This document shows, one piece after another, positions 47,007 to 60,429 of a stretch of DNA of 64,000 nt. This DNA is from Sphagnum compactum (lineage: Eukaryota > Bryophyta > Sphagnopsida > Sphagnales), in contig OZ234500.1 of the NCBI GenBank assembly GCA_965153455.1, positions 6,014,001 through 6,078,000 of the forward strand, in the 5' to 3' direction. The notes beneath the pieces were generated by a model that was given only the letters and a program-made list of their open reading frames with translations, was not told the origin of the DNA and made no database searches. The translations under genes were made by a program, and so were the position numbers. Numbering within the stretch: position 1 is the first letter of the stretch; every line of letters begins with the position of its first letter.

Positions 47007-49837
47007 ATGTTGCAGTTGCAGATGTTATTGCAGGGGAGTCACATCTCTGTGGGAAAGCTTGGAGCTTTCACCCGGCTTTCTGGTCTGAGTTCTGGCAATG
47101 GCAGAGTGGTGAGTACAACAGAGTCGAGGAGGAATTGCAGAGGGATCCGGAACAAGGTGCCACAGGAGGAGGAGGAGGAGGAGGAGGAGGTCAAGAATAG
47201 TTTCATGGGTGGGGTTGTCTCGAATAACAAGGGAAGGAGGAGGGGGAGAGTGAGTGTGTCTTCTTCCTTATCCTCCAGGTACTTACCTATTCATGTTTCT
47301 CCTGCTTCTGAGGAATCATGACACAAATTCCAAGATTGAAAAGCTGTCTGCAGATCAATGTCAGAATCTCTTTCTTTCCAGCCTTTGATACAATGTCTTT
47401 GACATTCGAGTCATTTAGATCCACATCCATTTTCTGTAAGCTTTCTCTTGTGTGGATGGACCACAAGGAACTTTTTTTTTAATGAGTTTGTTGAGTTTTT
47501 CTCACATGTAACTGAGGTGAAAGGATGCAACGGGGGGTTCACTTATTGAAACCAGAGGGGATGACAGCGACGCTTTCTGTATAATAGAAGGCCGTGAAAC
47601 GGTGCTTGATTTTGCACAAATGGATGTGTATGAGATTCGCGACAATATCTCTCGCCGTCGGAATAAAATCTTCCTCCTCATGGAAGAGGTGAAGTAGCCC
47701 TACTACCATTTCCAGTAGACATGATTCTTCCAACAGATTTGTGGGTTAAGAGTGTGAGGTTTAGGGTTTCCACAGAGCAGAATGCTATTTTCAAATATGT
47801 GCAACTCCTGCGGTTTGGAGATCCACTCTTGGCATCTTTGACCCTGATAGTCTGAAATGAAAGTTTTCTCATGTAGATCCCACAAGTTTCATAACCTGAT
47901 GAAACATGTGCTTGATTTAGGATTTTTCTTTTCTGTTCTTCTTCATTGTGGGCAGGTTAGAAGACTACGAATCCAGCAGCGAATGAAAAGTGAAGAGAAA
48001 GGGGCAACTGCTTTTGATGATAACGAGGAAATGCTGGAATATACTTCCTCGATTCCGCTGCTACCACCCCTGGTATGAACTGATCTAAACTCCACTAGGG
48101 GAAATATGAAGAGACTAACTACCATACTTTTGGCAACTCCAAACTACACCCATCAACTTCAGTGCATCAAACTGCTAGAAGCCTTCTTTCAGGTTGTCAG
48201 TAGCATGTTTTTTGTGAACCCTTTTGTAACCTTCTTATGGTAATTTTGTTTCTCTTTCTGCAGACTGCAGTGACTTTGCAGCAGTATTTTGCAAGCTGCC
48301 TTTCACTGGTGGCTGGAATCATTCTTTTTGGTGGCCTTATAGCTCCCATTGTAAGACTCTTCATCAATCCCTTGGTTTTCCATACTCTCTCCCATCATGT
48401 AAAGCTAAAAAGAATGTCTCGCAAAAACTTAAAACCAGCACAGAGTAAAATCAAGCACCTGTAGGTACATTGCTGGATGATGTGTCTCCAAGGCTTGAAA
48501 AACAGAATTGTGTTTGCGTTCTCAGATAGAGTAGTTGAGTTCACAGTTTCACAAGGACCCTATGCATTCCTGATTGTCTATGGTTTCCTTTTTGCTCGGA
48601 TTCTATGCACTGTAGTTGGAACTGAAGCTGGGGATTGGGGGCACATCATACGAAGACTTCATCAGGAACATGCATCTTCCACTTCAGCTCAGGTTTTGAC
48701 AGTCTTCCCTAATCCTTGATCTGAAACTGTTGACTTAAAAGGCCATGAATTGCACACAAATTGCCCACTTGGCCCAGTAAGAACAGTTTTGGATTTTGGA
48801 CCATTTTGAGGTTTATCCTCCAAACCTTTCATTTCCATGAAGAGAACAACAAAGCAGGACCAGCAAGGAGTCGCTTTAATGGTTATCTAGCAGTGAGGTC
48901 TTGACTTGGGAGGTTGTATGTGCTCTTAAACTTGAGATTGCTGGGTGGGGGGCCACAGTGAAGTTGACCCAATTGTGGCATCATTTTCTGGAGGAGCTGT
49001 GGGAGTCATCACGTCACTCATGGTTGTAGAGTTGAACAATGTGAAGCAACAGGAGCACAAGCGCTGCAAATACTGTCATGGCACAGGTACCTCTTCCTCA
49101 CTCCTTTTGGCTCTTCCATGTGTGGTGTTTCTGGTGGGTTAGTGCTGCATAGGATTCTTTAAAACTAAATTGGTTTTGTCTGACTGGGAAAGGGCTGCCT
49201 GATACTCGAATGACACAGAGAATACATATTCTATTTGATAATCAAAAGATTCATTCTGTTTGTTGGAGACTTAAACACCAATTCATGATTCTATTTGGCA
49301 ATTGGAAACCATGCAGGGTACTTGGCATGTGCTCGATGTGCTGGATCTGGGTCACTTGTAGTAATGGAGCCTGTCACCAGTCTGGGTCAGTCTGACCTAC
49401 CCTTGTCTGCACCCACAACTCAACGATGCTCCAATTGCTCTGGCACTGCCAAGGTAAGTGTGTACTGCTTCGTAGCCCATTATCAGTAGTTACCTTTACA
49501 GATTGTAGAATGGCAGAAACCCTGGGATGAATCCTTGACTGCTAGCAGTTGTGAGGGATTTGGCATTGGTATTATTCACTTCAGTTTGAAGTATTTTGAC
49601 TGAAGAATACGTCATAGGCGTCTGAAAGGTCCAGGACATGTGTCTTTCATGGTGAGGATATTGCAACAATCTCAGAGTTTCATTGCTTTTGTGACATTGA
49701 AAATATTATCATGCGCATTTGTGTATCTACTGACCTCACAGCAGTGATGTGTGTTGTAGGTTATGTGTCCAACATGTCTTTGTACAGGTATGGCATTAGC
49801 AAGTGAGCATGACCCTCGAATCGACCCATTCCAGTAA
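47007..49837 (+). CDS. OR: ORANGE (OR) family plastid DnaJ-type zinc-finger protein
   Basis: Eight exons: 47007-47278, 47556-47688, 47956-48072, 48264-48350, 48616-48692, 48959-49086, 49317-49453, 49760-49837. All introns are GT-AG and phases close, giving 342 residues. After an N-terminal extension of about 95 residues likely to be a plastid transit peptide come FCIIEG (98-103), the RRRNKIFLLMEEVRRLRIQQ region, two membrane segments (about 182-203 and 233-254), and a Cys-rich DnaJ-type domain with pairs C265/C268, C276/C279, C309/C312 and C320/C323, plus the end motif ASEHDPRIDPF. OR proteins stabilise phytoene synthase and promote carotenoid accumulation and chromoplast formation (family knowledge). 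An eight-Glu run in the extension comes from a GAG/GAA repeat. The start was chosen as the first ATG in the frame; MLLQG at residue 6 is an alternative. Exon 2's acceptor (GAAACCAG) was chosen because it alone keeps phase. Confidence 0.93.
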
Positions 49838-52600
49838 GCAATTCAGAAATTCCGCCTTTATTCAATTTGGGTGTTTTACGTTGTGTCCTGAATTCATGAA
49901 ACTTGCCTTTCCTTCAGCTTAATCGCTGCTTCAAAGATAAGCCTTTGTCAGTTTCATCCACTTACATTTCTCATGTTCCTAAATGAATCCACTGTTTTTT
50001 TCTTATCACTGCTCATCTGGTGAGAACCCATTTCTAAAAATTAGCATTTCTCTTCTCCATAGTCTGCAGCTGAACATGAGTTTAGAACCTTCCTCTCAGG
50101 GTATTTGAGTGAAATGCATACATACGAAATGGATACATATGTATTATAACTCAGCTTTGAATTGTTTGCAGGTTATCCTCTATTCTTGAAATGCGGCCTG
50201 ATCAATAGGATTATTGCAGTCTTGTGGTCAAGGTCTGTCATTGGCTTTAGTGGGGATCATTATGTTGTGGCGACCTAATGGGGTACTATTTGTCAAAGAC
50301 CTTTCCTTACAACCTGAAGGTGAGGTTCCCAGTCTTCATCAACTCGAGTCATTTATCATCATTATTGAAACTGCATTAGGAGTCACTGGGAAACCTTGTG
50401 AGTTGCAAACATTAATTGAGGAATCAATGTCTTTTGTAAAGCCTTGAATAAGAAAATTGAAGCTACATTTTATGAGTAAACCCACGCATATACATGTAAC
50501 ATATGTGAATATAAAAGAAAATCATATTGGTACAATGATGCCATTATGTACCAGCTTATGTACAAGGGAAGATTACGTACTGTGAACCAAGGTGCAACCT
50601 GAGTCTAGGCCCTAATGCCATGCTTTCAGGGCCTATGCAAAACCAAGGTTCCATTGATACCAATATGAAAGTGGAAGAACCTTATGGTGAATTTCTTCCC
50701 ATGTGGGATCTTATGCTGTAATGTCCTCCTACCCATTCCTATACTTTCATATTTGAGACAGGGACATGAATCTGCAGCCTATAATTGTCATTTCAGGGTC
50801 ATCACCAGCTTTCGGTGCAGAGAATGTTGTTTTGATTCAGATTAAGTCCTTGAATTCCAAATGTAGCTTGTTGTGGCCATGTTCTATTTCATTTCATTTT
50901 AGTTCCAGCCTCGTCCAAATTATGTTCAAAACATGGCATTTTCAAATAGTCATTTGAAGATGGAAGTCTGTGCCATTTTATCCTCATAAAAACACAAGAT
51001 CTGGTTGTCAGAATGGAGATGGATTCTTTTCGACAGACACAAAAAAGGAGATATGCCAAGTATGCCTTTTGCAACCAAAGGCACGATTTCATCCTGCAGA
51101 TCTCTTTTCAAATTATGTAGCCTTCCAGGATTGTACTATTTTCTAAGTTTAAAAATCAGTAAGTGTTTTTAACTATGTTGCATGATGTTCCAATTTTAAA
51201 TGCATCTAATTCCTTTTGGTAGATATTGATGTTTTATGAAATATTCATTTTGAGGTCTGGAGAGTGCAGACCAGTAAATGCTTTGAAAGTAATTTCTGAA
51301 AGGTGACCCAAAATGTTTTGAATAGGACTTGCACCAACCATTGCAAACCTTACATATTATTACGACATAGGCTAATGAGGTATCACAATTGATGTCCAAG
51401 CTAGAGGTTAAGTGTAGGGTAATGCCCTGTGAACGCCCTGTGAACTGAGAGTGGAGCCCAAGCTCAGGGGTGTAATGCCCTGTTGGCAATCTTTACCTGG
51501 TGGAATGATCAAAGCAGGCTTACTACATGGGAAACTCCCCTCCTTAAGATGAGAAATTATGAAACACAATGTTTTCCTATTATGAGTCATCCAGGATTTC
51601 ATCTTGAGGCTTGCAGTACCTGCTACACTCCAACTTCCACATTTAGGGGTATGAAGTGGAGGTGGGTTGTTGCTTAACTTGTGAAACAAATGTGTTTTAG
51701 ATTCCTTAACAAACATCATGTTTGAGGTGTATGACCTATGAAAGTGGTTTGTTAGCTTAAAACTCACTTGACCCGCATGTTATGGGTTTTGAACTTGAAC
51801 AACAGCCAAGGGAGCTACTGATTGTATGCTAAAATCCCAGGAAATGTGGCATCAGGGTGTGTACCATTGATATTTTAGACATGAAGCTTGAGGCAAAGGA
51901 CATGTAGGGTTAATGGCCCGTCCCCTCATTCAGTGGGAAATTATATTTCATAATTTTATGATTTCTCATTGTTTGGATTGGAGGGCCGCAAGGCCTCCTA
52001 GCATGGGGGTGTTTTGAAAAACACAATGCCTTCCCCCCAAGTTCATTACATTATGCTAAAATATGATGTCAATACCATGTGCCATGGATTTGCAAACCCA
52101 AGTGGCTTTAGCTACTTGTTATGTCTAAAACTTGTAGCCCAAGTTTGCAAAATTGTCCTAATGACTCTAAATATTAAGTAATCTTCTTGAAGAGTACAAT
52201 TGGGTAAATAGGTAAGGGTAACTTGTCCCCCTACATTTACATGCACAAGAGGGGACATGGTTGTGGGTAATGACTTCCTAGAACCAAACTTGTCATGCTA
52301 GGCTAGGTCATCATCATGACACATTTGTAGTTTAGCATGATCATTCATTTTTCAACCTATACTTGGGCTTTGCACTATGAATGACGATTTAACGGCCCCT
52401 AAAAAAGAAGGACTAATCACTCATAAAACAATTTTCGTTAATTTGTCATAATCTAACTAAATTTGAAGTATTGCTTGAAGACGAGAGCCCTACTTGTGAT
52501 TGCTATGCATAAAATGGGGAGGTGTTAATTATGTTTGGTGTCCACACATTCTCGACTTCCTTTTCAACACCCATTCATTCCTCTTGCCATTCATAATCCC
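49838..52600. other. ORANGE 3' region and intergenic DNA
   Basis: The region to about 50450 may be 3' UTR; a plus-strand frame at 50214-50447 is not recognised and starts at a non-ATG codon. Around 51415-51485 the phrase AATGCCCTGT recurs three times within a short interval. No other feature seen. Confidence 0.5.
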
Positions 52601-55600
52601 ACAATTGCTAAGGATATTGATGTGTGCATAGTTGAGAGTCAAAATTCATAAATTTTCCATTTGTATTTTTCATATATTTATTTGTTAAATTATAATAATT
52701 TTATGTGATTTGTAAACAAGGTTTTTTATTTTTTTGGGGAATTTCTCAAGTAGGTGCACTGGTTAGGACCTTCAACATTAAGTAACAATAAATGGTGATT
52801 TTCCTTGGTGGACAAATAGATCTTTTTATGAATCTTGACTAGTTATGGCAACCTACACGAAGCCTAAATCCGGCAAATGTTAGTTTCTTTATTTCAAGAT
52901 ATAGCAATTTTTGGGTTTTTTTTTTCCAAACAAGCCTTTTGTTGGATTCACTAGCCCTTTTTTTCGGTTGTTAGGTTGTTAAAATTTGCCAAAACAAAAA
53001 ACATTGTTTGTAAGTCATGTATGTTTTTAATTATACCATTAGCTATAGGGTAGTGTCATCTTGTTCATTGAACAAGCTATTCAAACCGTATAGGTAACCA
53101 TTTTGCCTATGTCCAAGGGAATATCAATCTATTACTCCTAAAAGGAATAACTACTTTGGAGAAGGTTACCTTAAAGCAAGAAAATGATAATAGGTAGCAT
53201 GACATGAGTGATTATAAAAAATTTGACAATTTGTGATATCTTTTGTTGTTTTCCTAAATGTATTAGAATGTCACTACTTGAATGGGTGAAGACAAACCTA
53301 CACATTCAAATTTAGAAGTTGTAGAAAATTGATGTAATCTTTCTTCTAAACTACTTTAGAAGTACAATAAAAAGCGTATGTTAGTTTTTTCAATAGACAA
53401 GTTTACAATCATAAGGAGGAGGGAATAGAGGATGCATGTCAATGTTTGACACCTATTAGTAATGATTTAACACAAGTTATTTGGCATGTTTACATTTCCT
53501 TAGGTATGTTGCACACATCATGCATGTTATGTAATCATGCCAATTCGAGTCTATTTATTGAAAGAAAATGTCATGAACGCACGCTTACATGATTTTTAGA
53601 ATTTAGGGATTAAGGTTTTTTTTGTCATAGTACGTTCAATTGTCTTTTTGGCACTCTTGTATGTTTTCATTAGCACATGTTATGTGTCAAGAATACTATA
53701 TCTTTAGTGAGATTGATTAATTTTCAAGCATGAGTTGAAAGAGAAAACAATTGGTATCTTACATGTAGGGAGATTATTTGAAAACAAAAATTTGGTGTAA
53801 TTTGCATATTGTGTTAATGTTAATTGTTACTTTTAGCCAAAAACATGGGGAGTTTTGGAGGTGTTACTAATCTTAATGACAAACTCGTATTTAAAAGTTG
53901 AATAGTGTTTAACTTGCCAATTGCTAAAGGTCTAATTGAAGATTGGGCCATGGATGTTAAAATTTTGAACCATTTAATTAAGGATTAGTGTGTTGATTTG
54001 AATTTAGTCTTTGATGTAGGCACTTTAAGTTTGAGAGATGAGTAGTTGGGTCCTCCCAAATGTGTTCCCTTAGGCACCTAAAAGCTCATGGATTCAACAA
54101 GATTTAAGGCTAGATCTAATTGCCAAGTTCTTAAAACTGAAAGTCCATATAAAATTGCACAAAATTGGCATCTAATGCAAGTGACAATGATGTTTTGATA
54201 AGTGGGATTGCCATGTGTTTTGGCCCTTGCTTACGTATTGAATTAAATCCAAAATTAAAGTTAAAGTCCTAAATTAATTAAATATGTGTTATTATATTAT
54301 TATATAAGATGCACATAAAAAATTTCACATAAAAATGTCATTTTCAAATAATTTCAAATCATTAAAAAAATCTTTTGAAGAATGTAAGATACTGGATATA
54401 CTATCTTAAAAGCGATTTTGGATATTTTAGATTCATTGGATTCATTTCAAATTTTGTCAAATGTCTGATAATAAATCAAGAAAATTGTTGTACAAGTTCT
54501 TCAAAGAATTCAAAATCAACTTAAATAACCATTTATTGCAATGGAAATTAAACAATGATTAATTATGTTCAAGACTAGTACATATTAAACATATTGTACC
54601 CAATTGCAACAATTATTATCACATGTTTTTGTGAGAAAATGTTGTCAAAAATGTGAAACATATGTTGGAGCATAACCGCATTAATTCATAGCAAAGGTTT
54701 TTTTTAACTTCAAGAAAAGATGGAGTTGTTCAAGAAATTTTTTATTCTAATACATTTATAATCAATCATATAATTAATAGGTAATTATACGTACATGATT
54801 AATTTCATTAACTTGTTTTTGGTTTTGCCTATTGGGAAGGAATATTATGCATTGTGTTTTCACTTTAAAATGGGGTGACAATGATCATTACTATATGGCT
54901 TGCAAGGTCTATAAATCATTTGTTCCATTATGTTATGAAAGCACAATGGACCATGTTGGGGGTTCATGACATTTTGAAAAATTACACATTGCATGATTGG
55001 AAAGTGTAGTTCCAAATACATGTAACTCTTTTTGGTTTCAATGTTTCTGATGTTGGCAAACAATAGTTTCACTATTTTTTGTGACTTGCAAAAATGATAC
55101 TTGAGTGACGTCACGTATGTATGATCTAACTTTTGGTTTATTATCTTGATGTAAAGATAAACTACTTACTATTACATGTTAATCATTTGGAGGGTTCTCA
55201 AAGAACATAAGCCAAAAGATTATTTCATGTATTACACACTTTGGGAGTTTGGAGAAATCAAGTATTTTCATAGACAAAGAAAATATATGTTTGAAATATT
55301 AGGAATTTTGTCATATGATGTAATTCCTTATGATTGTTTTAAGAATTTATGTAATGGCATAAAATATTTGGAGACAAGTGCAAATGAATGCAAGTGTGGG
55401 CCCATGATGGCAAGTTTAAAATTTGCATGTTTGGTTGGAGGAATAACTTATACAAAAATGGTGTAGTGCACTATTTAAATGGAAGGTACAAAAATTAGGC
55501 ATTGCGTTTGGGTTTTGGTAAATGCTTGATTAGTGTTCCTTAAAAAATAATTTAAGAATGTTTGTATCATATATGTGCAGGTATCTTCATCATGATGTTA

Positions 55601-56916
55601 AAAGGCTAGAAGTTTTGTTCACAAAATCACTACAATTCATTTGAAGTCAACATTGAAACCCAAATTATGGAGGATTTTGAATGTAGAAGAACAGTAGCCA
55701 ACATTGGGAACAATGAAAGTTGAATTGTGAAAGGATCCCCTTTCACAACATTTACATTCACATGAAATTATCAACTCAAAATGCATCAAAACAAAGATGA
55801 TGATGACATTTGCTTCACCTTATGGCCGTGAAAAAATAAATTTCTATTTCATTTTTGAAAATTAAAAATGTTTAACAAAACTATAATCTAATGATGATAT
55901 TTTATATGATACGAGACTAGGAGACCTATGGATGATAGAATGACAAATAGGAATGCATAATTTTGTTTGCCAAAGTATGGAATTAAATTTAAGCCAAAAA
56001 GTGGGATTGTTTTCACATTATGAGTTGATAAATGTATCATTGTATTTTAGTAAATCAATGTAATGACCAATTTGGTATGCAAAAAAAAATGTTATAAATC
56101 ATCTAAATTTTGATTTAAATAAATGTGATTCATGTTACATTGAACACAATAATTTCTTTGATGTAGTTTTTTTGTTAGTCCCAACATAATTGACAACCCT
56201 TTGGTAAGTTGTCATCCATATTTTTTTGCTAATTATAATTGTTTAAATAAACTACATGATGTCACATTTCAAATGGAGTCCCCATATTTTTTCTTTCACT
56301 CTTTAAAACCTTTCTAAAACAATACATTTTAATGTTGAATAAAACAACATGTTTTTAACCCTATCATCTGATATAAACAAGGGTTATAATTTTAATGTAG
56401 AAAATACACACAAACATACATGGTTTATTCATTAGGCTTGTGCCTTTCTATGAGGAAAAAAGTCTATGCAACTAATAAGAGTAGTCTTCCTTCATTTTTT
56501 AAAAAAGTTGCCATAATAAACTTGTTTGTTTAGAATGTGTTGAAAGTTTTGTACGGTGACTATGTGATCAAACATAAGCTCATTAGGAGGAAATAATCCC
56601 AAGATCAACAAGATTTAGTGGGAGAGAGAAAATCTCCACCAACTAATCATATATGTTACAAAGTTTTTATAAATGATATTATATGCTTTGAATCTTGCAA
56701 GATGACCTATGTTTCCTTTGACTATTTACTCAATTTTGTTTTTTATGAATTTGTTATGTATCATTGTTTTGCTTGTACCAATTTGTGGAATTTCATGGAT
56801 GTTTGTATTCATCATTGTGTTGTTTGGTGGGTGGGCCAATAAACTAGGTTTGAATTTGTGCACCAACCCATAAGTTTAGGAAATATAGACGAGTAGTGAC
56901 TTTTACATTTTAATGA
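52601..56916. other. AT-rich intergenic DNA, no gene recognised
   Basis: Stops are dense in all frames. The largest frame (55176-55466, +, 96 codons, ATG start) encodes a Tyr/Phe/Lys-rich sequence I do not recognise. No transposase, reverse transcriptase or RNA gene was seen. Confidence 0.5.
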
Positions 56917-57390
56917 CAAAAGGAGGTGGAAATTGGGTTACCCATTCATGAAGATTATAATTAGTAGTATGGGGCACAATCATGAGTGGTTGCAATTTGT
57001 TTTTAATTAGGGGAATGTGCAAACCAATTAGGAAATGTAAGAATATTAGAAAACCATTATTCATAAAGCTCAAACACTAGAAGAAAAATTGTTGTTTGCA
57101 ACCAATTTTTGCAATTAAAAATATTATTGCAATTAAAAAGTAGTTGCAAATGACACTTTTCAATTGCAAAATTAGTTGTAAATGAAAATATTTCTTCTCA
57201 TGAAATTATTAGATACGTAATGAAGTTTATGACAAAAGGAGGTGGAAATTGAATCACTCAATTGTTGAATTAGTGGTGTGGAGCATAATCATGATTGATT
57301 GCAACTTCCTATTTGTTAGGGCAAAAATGACCATTAAATGAGAATTGTGGAAAGGTCACAAAACCATTATTCATAAAGCTTAAATTATTA
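56917..57390. repeat. Duplicated ~160-bp segment flanking a MITE insertion
   Basis: Copy 1 (56917-57074) and copy 2 (57228-57390) both start ATGACAAAAGGAGGTGGAAA and both end AAAACCATTATTCATAAAGCT. They differ by scattered substitutions and small indels, so the duplication is old. A CACTA-type MITE sits at the end of copy 1, and copy 2 shows the same position without the insert. Confidence 0.85.
57075..57202. mobile_element. CACTA-type MITE, 128 bp, with 3-bp target-site duplication
   Basis: It begins CACTAGAAGAAAAATTG and ends ATTTCTTCTCATG. The two ends are imperfect inverted repeats of about 37 bp (AGAAGAAA, then ATT, TTTGCAACCAATTTTGC against its complement). AAA is present on both sides (57072-57074 and 57203-57205), the 3-bp duplication expected for CACTA elements. 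Removing the element and one AAA gives AAGCTCAAATTATTA, which matches AAGCTTAAATTATTA in the duplicate at 57376-57390. It has no coding capacity, so it would need a transposase from elsewhere. Confidence 0.85.
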
Positions 57391-58300
57391 TATTTACAAG
57401 GAACATGTCACGTGGGTGTTTGCATGCTATGATGCAAACAAAAGGAGTCAAAACTAGAGGTACATAAACTACTAAAAGTATCACAACTTAAAATTCATTT
57501 ACTTTCAAATTTAAAATCACAATTTTGAATATCAAATTGGTTCTTTTTTTTTTCTTTGAATAAATGTACACTAATCACATTATAAAACTTGTTTAAAACA
57601 CTTTATTTGATAACAATATAACAATATACAATATTTGATACCTTCGTTTTTATTAATTCAAAAAATCTATTTTAATTTTGTGGATAAGTAAAATCAACAC
57701 CTTTTGTATCTATATCTTCAATGAAAGAACATTTTACAACCTACAAACATCATAATCATCACCATTATCATAAAATGATTAACCATCAAAGGTTGTAATA
57801 TAATTTAAATTTAAACTTTGAAAAAAGTTTGATGGAAGATTGTTCTTTGTACATATATACATTGATGTGCAAATTTTCATCGACAAATTTGAACATAAAT
57901 TTCAAGTCAAAAACACTTTTGAATCAAAAGTGCCAAAATGTGTTGTAAAGATGAATTTCATTAATTTCAAGTCATGTTGTTCTTTTAACCATCAATATTA
58001 AGACCCTTTCCAAATTTGAGAAGGAATTGTGCATACTTGAACAAACTTGAAAAAAAAGTATTGACATATAGCTTTTGAATGTTTTAGACATGCAAAAGGA
58101 TTGATCTTGAAAAAAATCAATTTGCATCAAATCTTAACCATTCGAACTTTTGTAATTTATGGAGCCTACTCCAAAAAAAAATGACAATATCCAATGTTTA
58201 GCACACCTCAACATGCAAAGCCTACACCATATGATTAGCTGAAAAATTGTTTAAGACATGCCAATACTACCTTTCATCATTGGAGTGGTGTGTTAAGGGT
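57391..58300. other. AT-rich spacer before copia remnant
   Basis: No gene recognised. The sequence is A/T-rich, with repeated ATCAATTTGCATC-like and CAAATTT words but no clear array. Confidence 0.45.
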
Positions 58301-59900
58301 GTCAAAGAATCTAAATAACATAAAGAGAAGATATTGTGTGTAAATGAACATTCATCAAGACTACTATTGGACTATGTACTATGGTTTGTGTGGGCCAATG
58401 CCAATTGCTTCATTATTAGGGCATGAAGATATTCGGTATAAATGAACAATAATAAAAAATGCTATTGAACTCATGGACATTGATTTGTGTGGGCTGATGT
58501 CAATTGTTTCACCAGTAGAAGCACATTATTTTATGACTTTCACTAATGATTACAACTATTACACTTGGGTGTATTTCATCAAGCACAATGATGAGGTTTG
58601 TGGGGTGTTCAAACAATTCAAGGTTTAAGTTGAAACTTAAACATGAAGAAAGATCAGGAACTTCTACTTAGATATGAATGGACATGAATATTGCTTTCAT
58701 GAAAACTTACAAATTGTACTATCCTCAATTTCAAAAGGTGCACATCAACTGTGAGCGAAGTTCGATGAGCAAATGTTGTATTGGAATGAAAGGATTGACA
58801 CTTCAACTTTAAAATGAGGTGATCAAGATGGGCAAGAGGTGTCATTGCCAAGAAGTTTGATGGTCTTGATTGTAATTATGCCACCCCAAACCCCAAAGCC
58901 TTTTGAGCAATTTCAAGATAAGCTTAGAACATTGGTGCAAAAGAATGGAGAGTTCATGGGCTTGGTGCAAGAAATTCATGAATTTTGATATCAAAAGAAA
59001 TGATAAGGAGCTACTCAAATTACAATTTTTATTACCTTATAGAGGGCGATCTTCCAGTCACATGGTGTATGTTGATAACATTATTCTCATAGGTGGTGAC
59101 ATTGTTAGAATTCACAAACTCAAGCAAACATTGAGTTCTCCTTTCCACATGTCATTGTTAGGATTGCATTGTCTTTCTATGTTGGTGCAGAATTCATCAA
59201 ATATCAAGACAATCAAGTATTCCTAGCCCAATAGAATTATGCCATCAAATGCATTGAGGAGTTGGGGTTTAGTGATTGTAACCTTGGAAGTGTACCATTG
59301 CTTGATGGCACCCACTTGGAAATTGACATGAATCAACCCCTTGTTGATGCCACCCGATATCGATGTATGGTAGGAAAGCTAAATTACCTTACTTATACAA
59401 GTCTTGACATTGCATTCGCAATTAGCATTGTTAGTAAATTTGTGGCAACTTTGCAAATCCCTCACGAACGCAACAACATTTTTTGGTATGTCAAAACAAT
59501 TCTTAATCTTGGGGTCTGCTATAGGAAATGGGGGAAGTTGGACATTGATTGCTAGTTTGATGTCAATTGGGCGTGTGATTTGCTAAGATGATCAAACTTT
59601 GGCTACTTGAATGCAATAGGCGGTGATCCAATTTTTTGGTCAAACAAAAAGTATTCTACAATGGTTGCATCTTCCTCATAATTAGAGTATAAAGTTTTAT
59701 TAGACGCAACAAAGGGATGTGGTCAAGGAGCTTCTTGGATGAGTTGGATATGAACATCCTAGGACCCATAATTGTGAGATCTTGTGACAATCAAAGTGTG
59801 ATTAAAATGTAAAAAGATCTCGTGTTTCATGCATGCACAAAATACATAAAAGCACAATATCACTCAGGGAGGGAGAAACTTGAGGATGGAACATTTGAAA
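58300..59900 (+). pseudogene. Decayed Ty1-copia pol (integrase, reverse transcriptase, RNase H pieces)
   Basis: Plus-strand fragments follow copia order. Near 58480-58620 is an integrase-core piece (DLCGPMS...YFMTF..D, TWVYFIKH); a related LCGPMP-type piece lies near 58395. Near 59070 is a reverse-transcriptase catalytic piece, YVDN..LIGGD, where active elements have YVDD. At 59262-59540 is the connection segment (PLVDATRYRCMVGKLNYLT, DIAFAISIVSKF). Near 59620-59850 are RNase H pieces ending in CDNQSVIK and a K-I-AQYH segment. Stops and frameshifts interrupt every domain and gag is not seen, so the element is inactive. No LTRs were identified at either side. Confidence 0.85.
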
Positions 59901-60429
59901 TTGGAGATGTGCCATCCAGGTTACAGCGCAAATCTATATGATCTTCACATATATGCAATAAGGCACCTTGTGTGTGCACAATGCTCTTGTGTGTTTCATT
60001 CTTTGTTTGACTGCGGTAGGGCCTCCTCTCTTGTTTCAAGAACTAGGTCTGGAGTGCTTGCTTGCTTGTCTCTTGACAAAAACATTGGTAACCATCAGTG
60101 CCTTCCTTTGTATTGCAGACTTGTTTCTAGTTTTAGTTGAAGGCCTTGAATCTCTGGTTTCATGTTCTTTGCATTACAGGAGAATGGTGTATGAGATTCT
60201 GCACTTGCAATGGATTTCAGAGTTGTGGGCACCCCAGGGAACAACCCCACCCACCTTCATCCCATGGAGTTGACATGGAAGCATGTGATCAGTCTTCAGG
60301 AAGTCGGTGGCCAGAATCAAAGAGACAGAAGCAAAGAGTTGTCCAAGATAGCTCAGCTGAAAGAATTTGATGATCATCTTCCAGACAAAAATGTCTGAGC
60401 AATTCAAGCCTTTTACAGTGGGTGCTATC
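59901..60429. other. Spacer between copia remnant and oxygenase gene
   Basis: Small plus-strand frames (60-101 codons) overlap one another and are not recognised. The last 200-300 bp are probably the 3' UTR of the minus-strand oxygenase. Confidence 0.45.
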
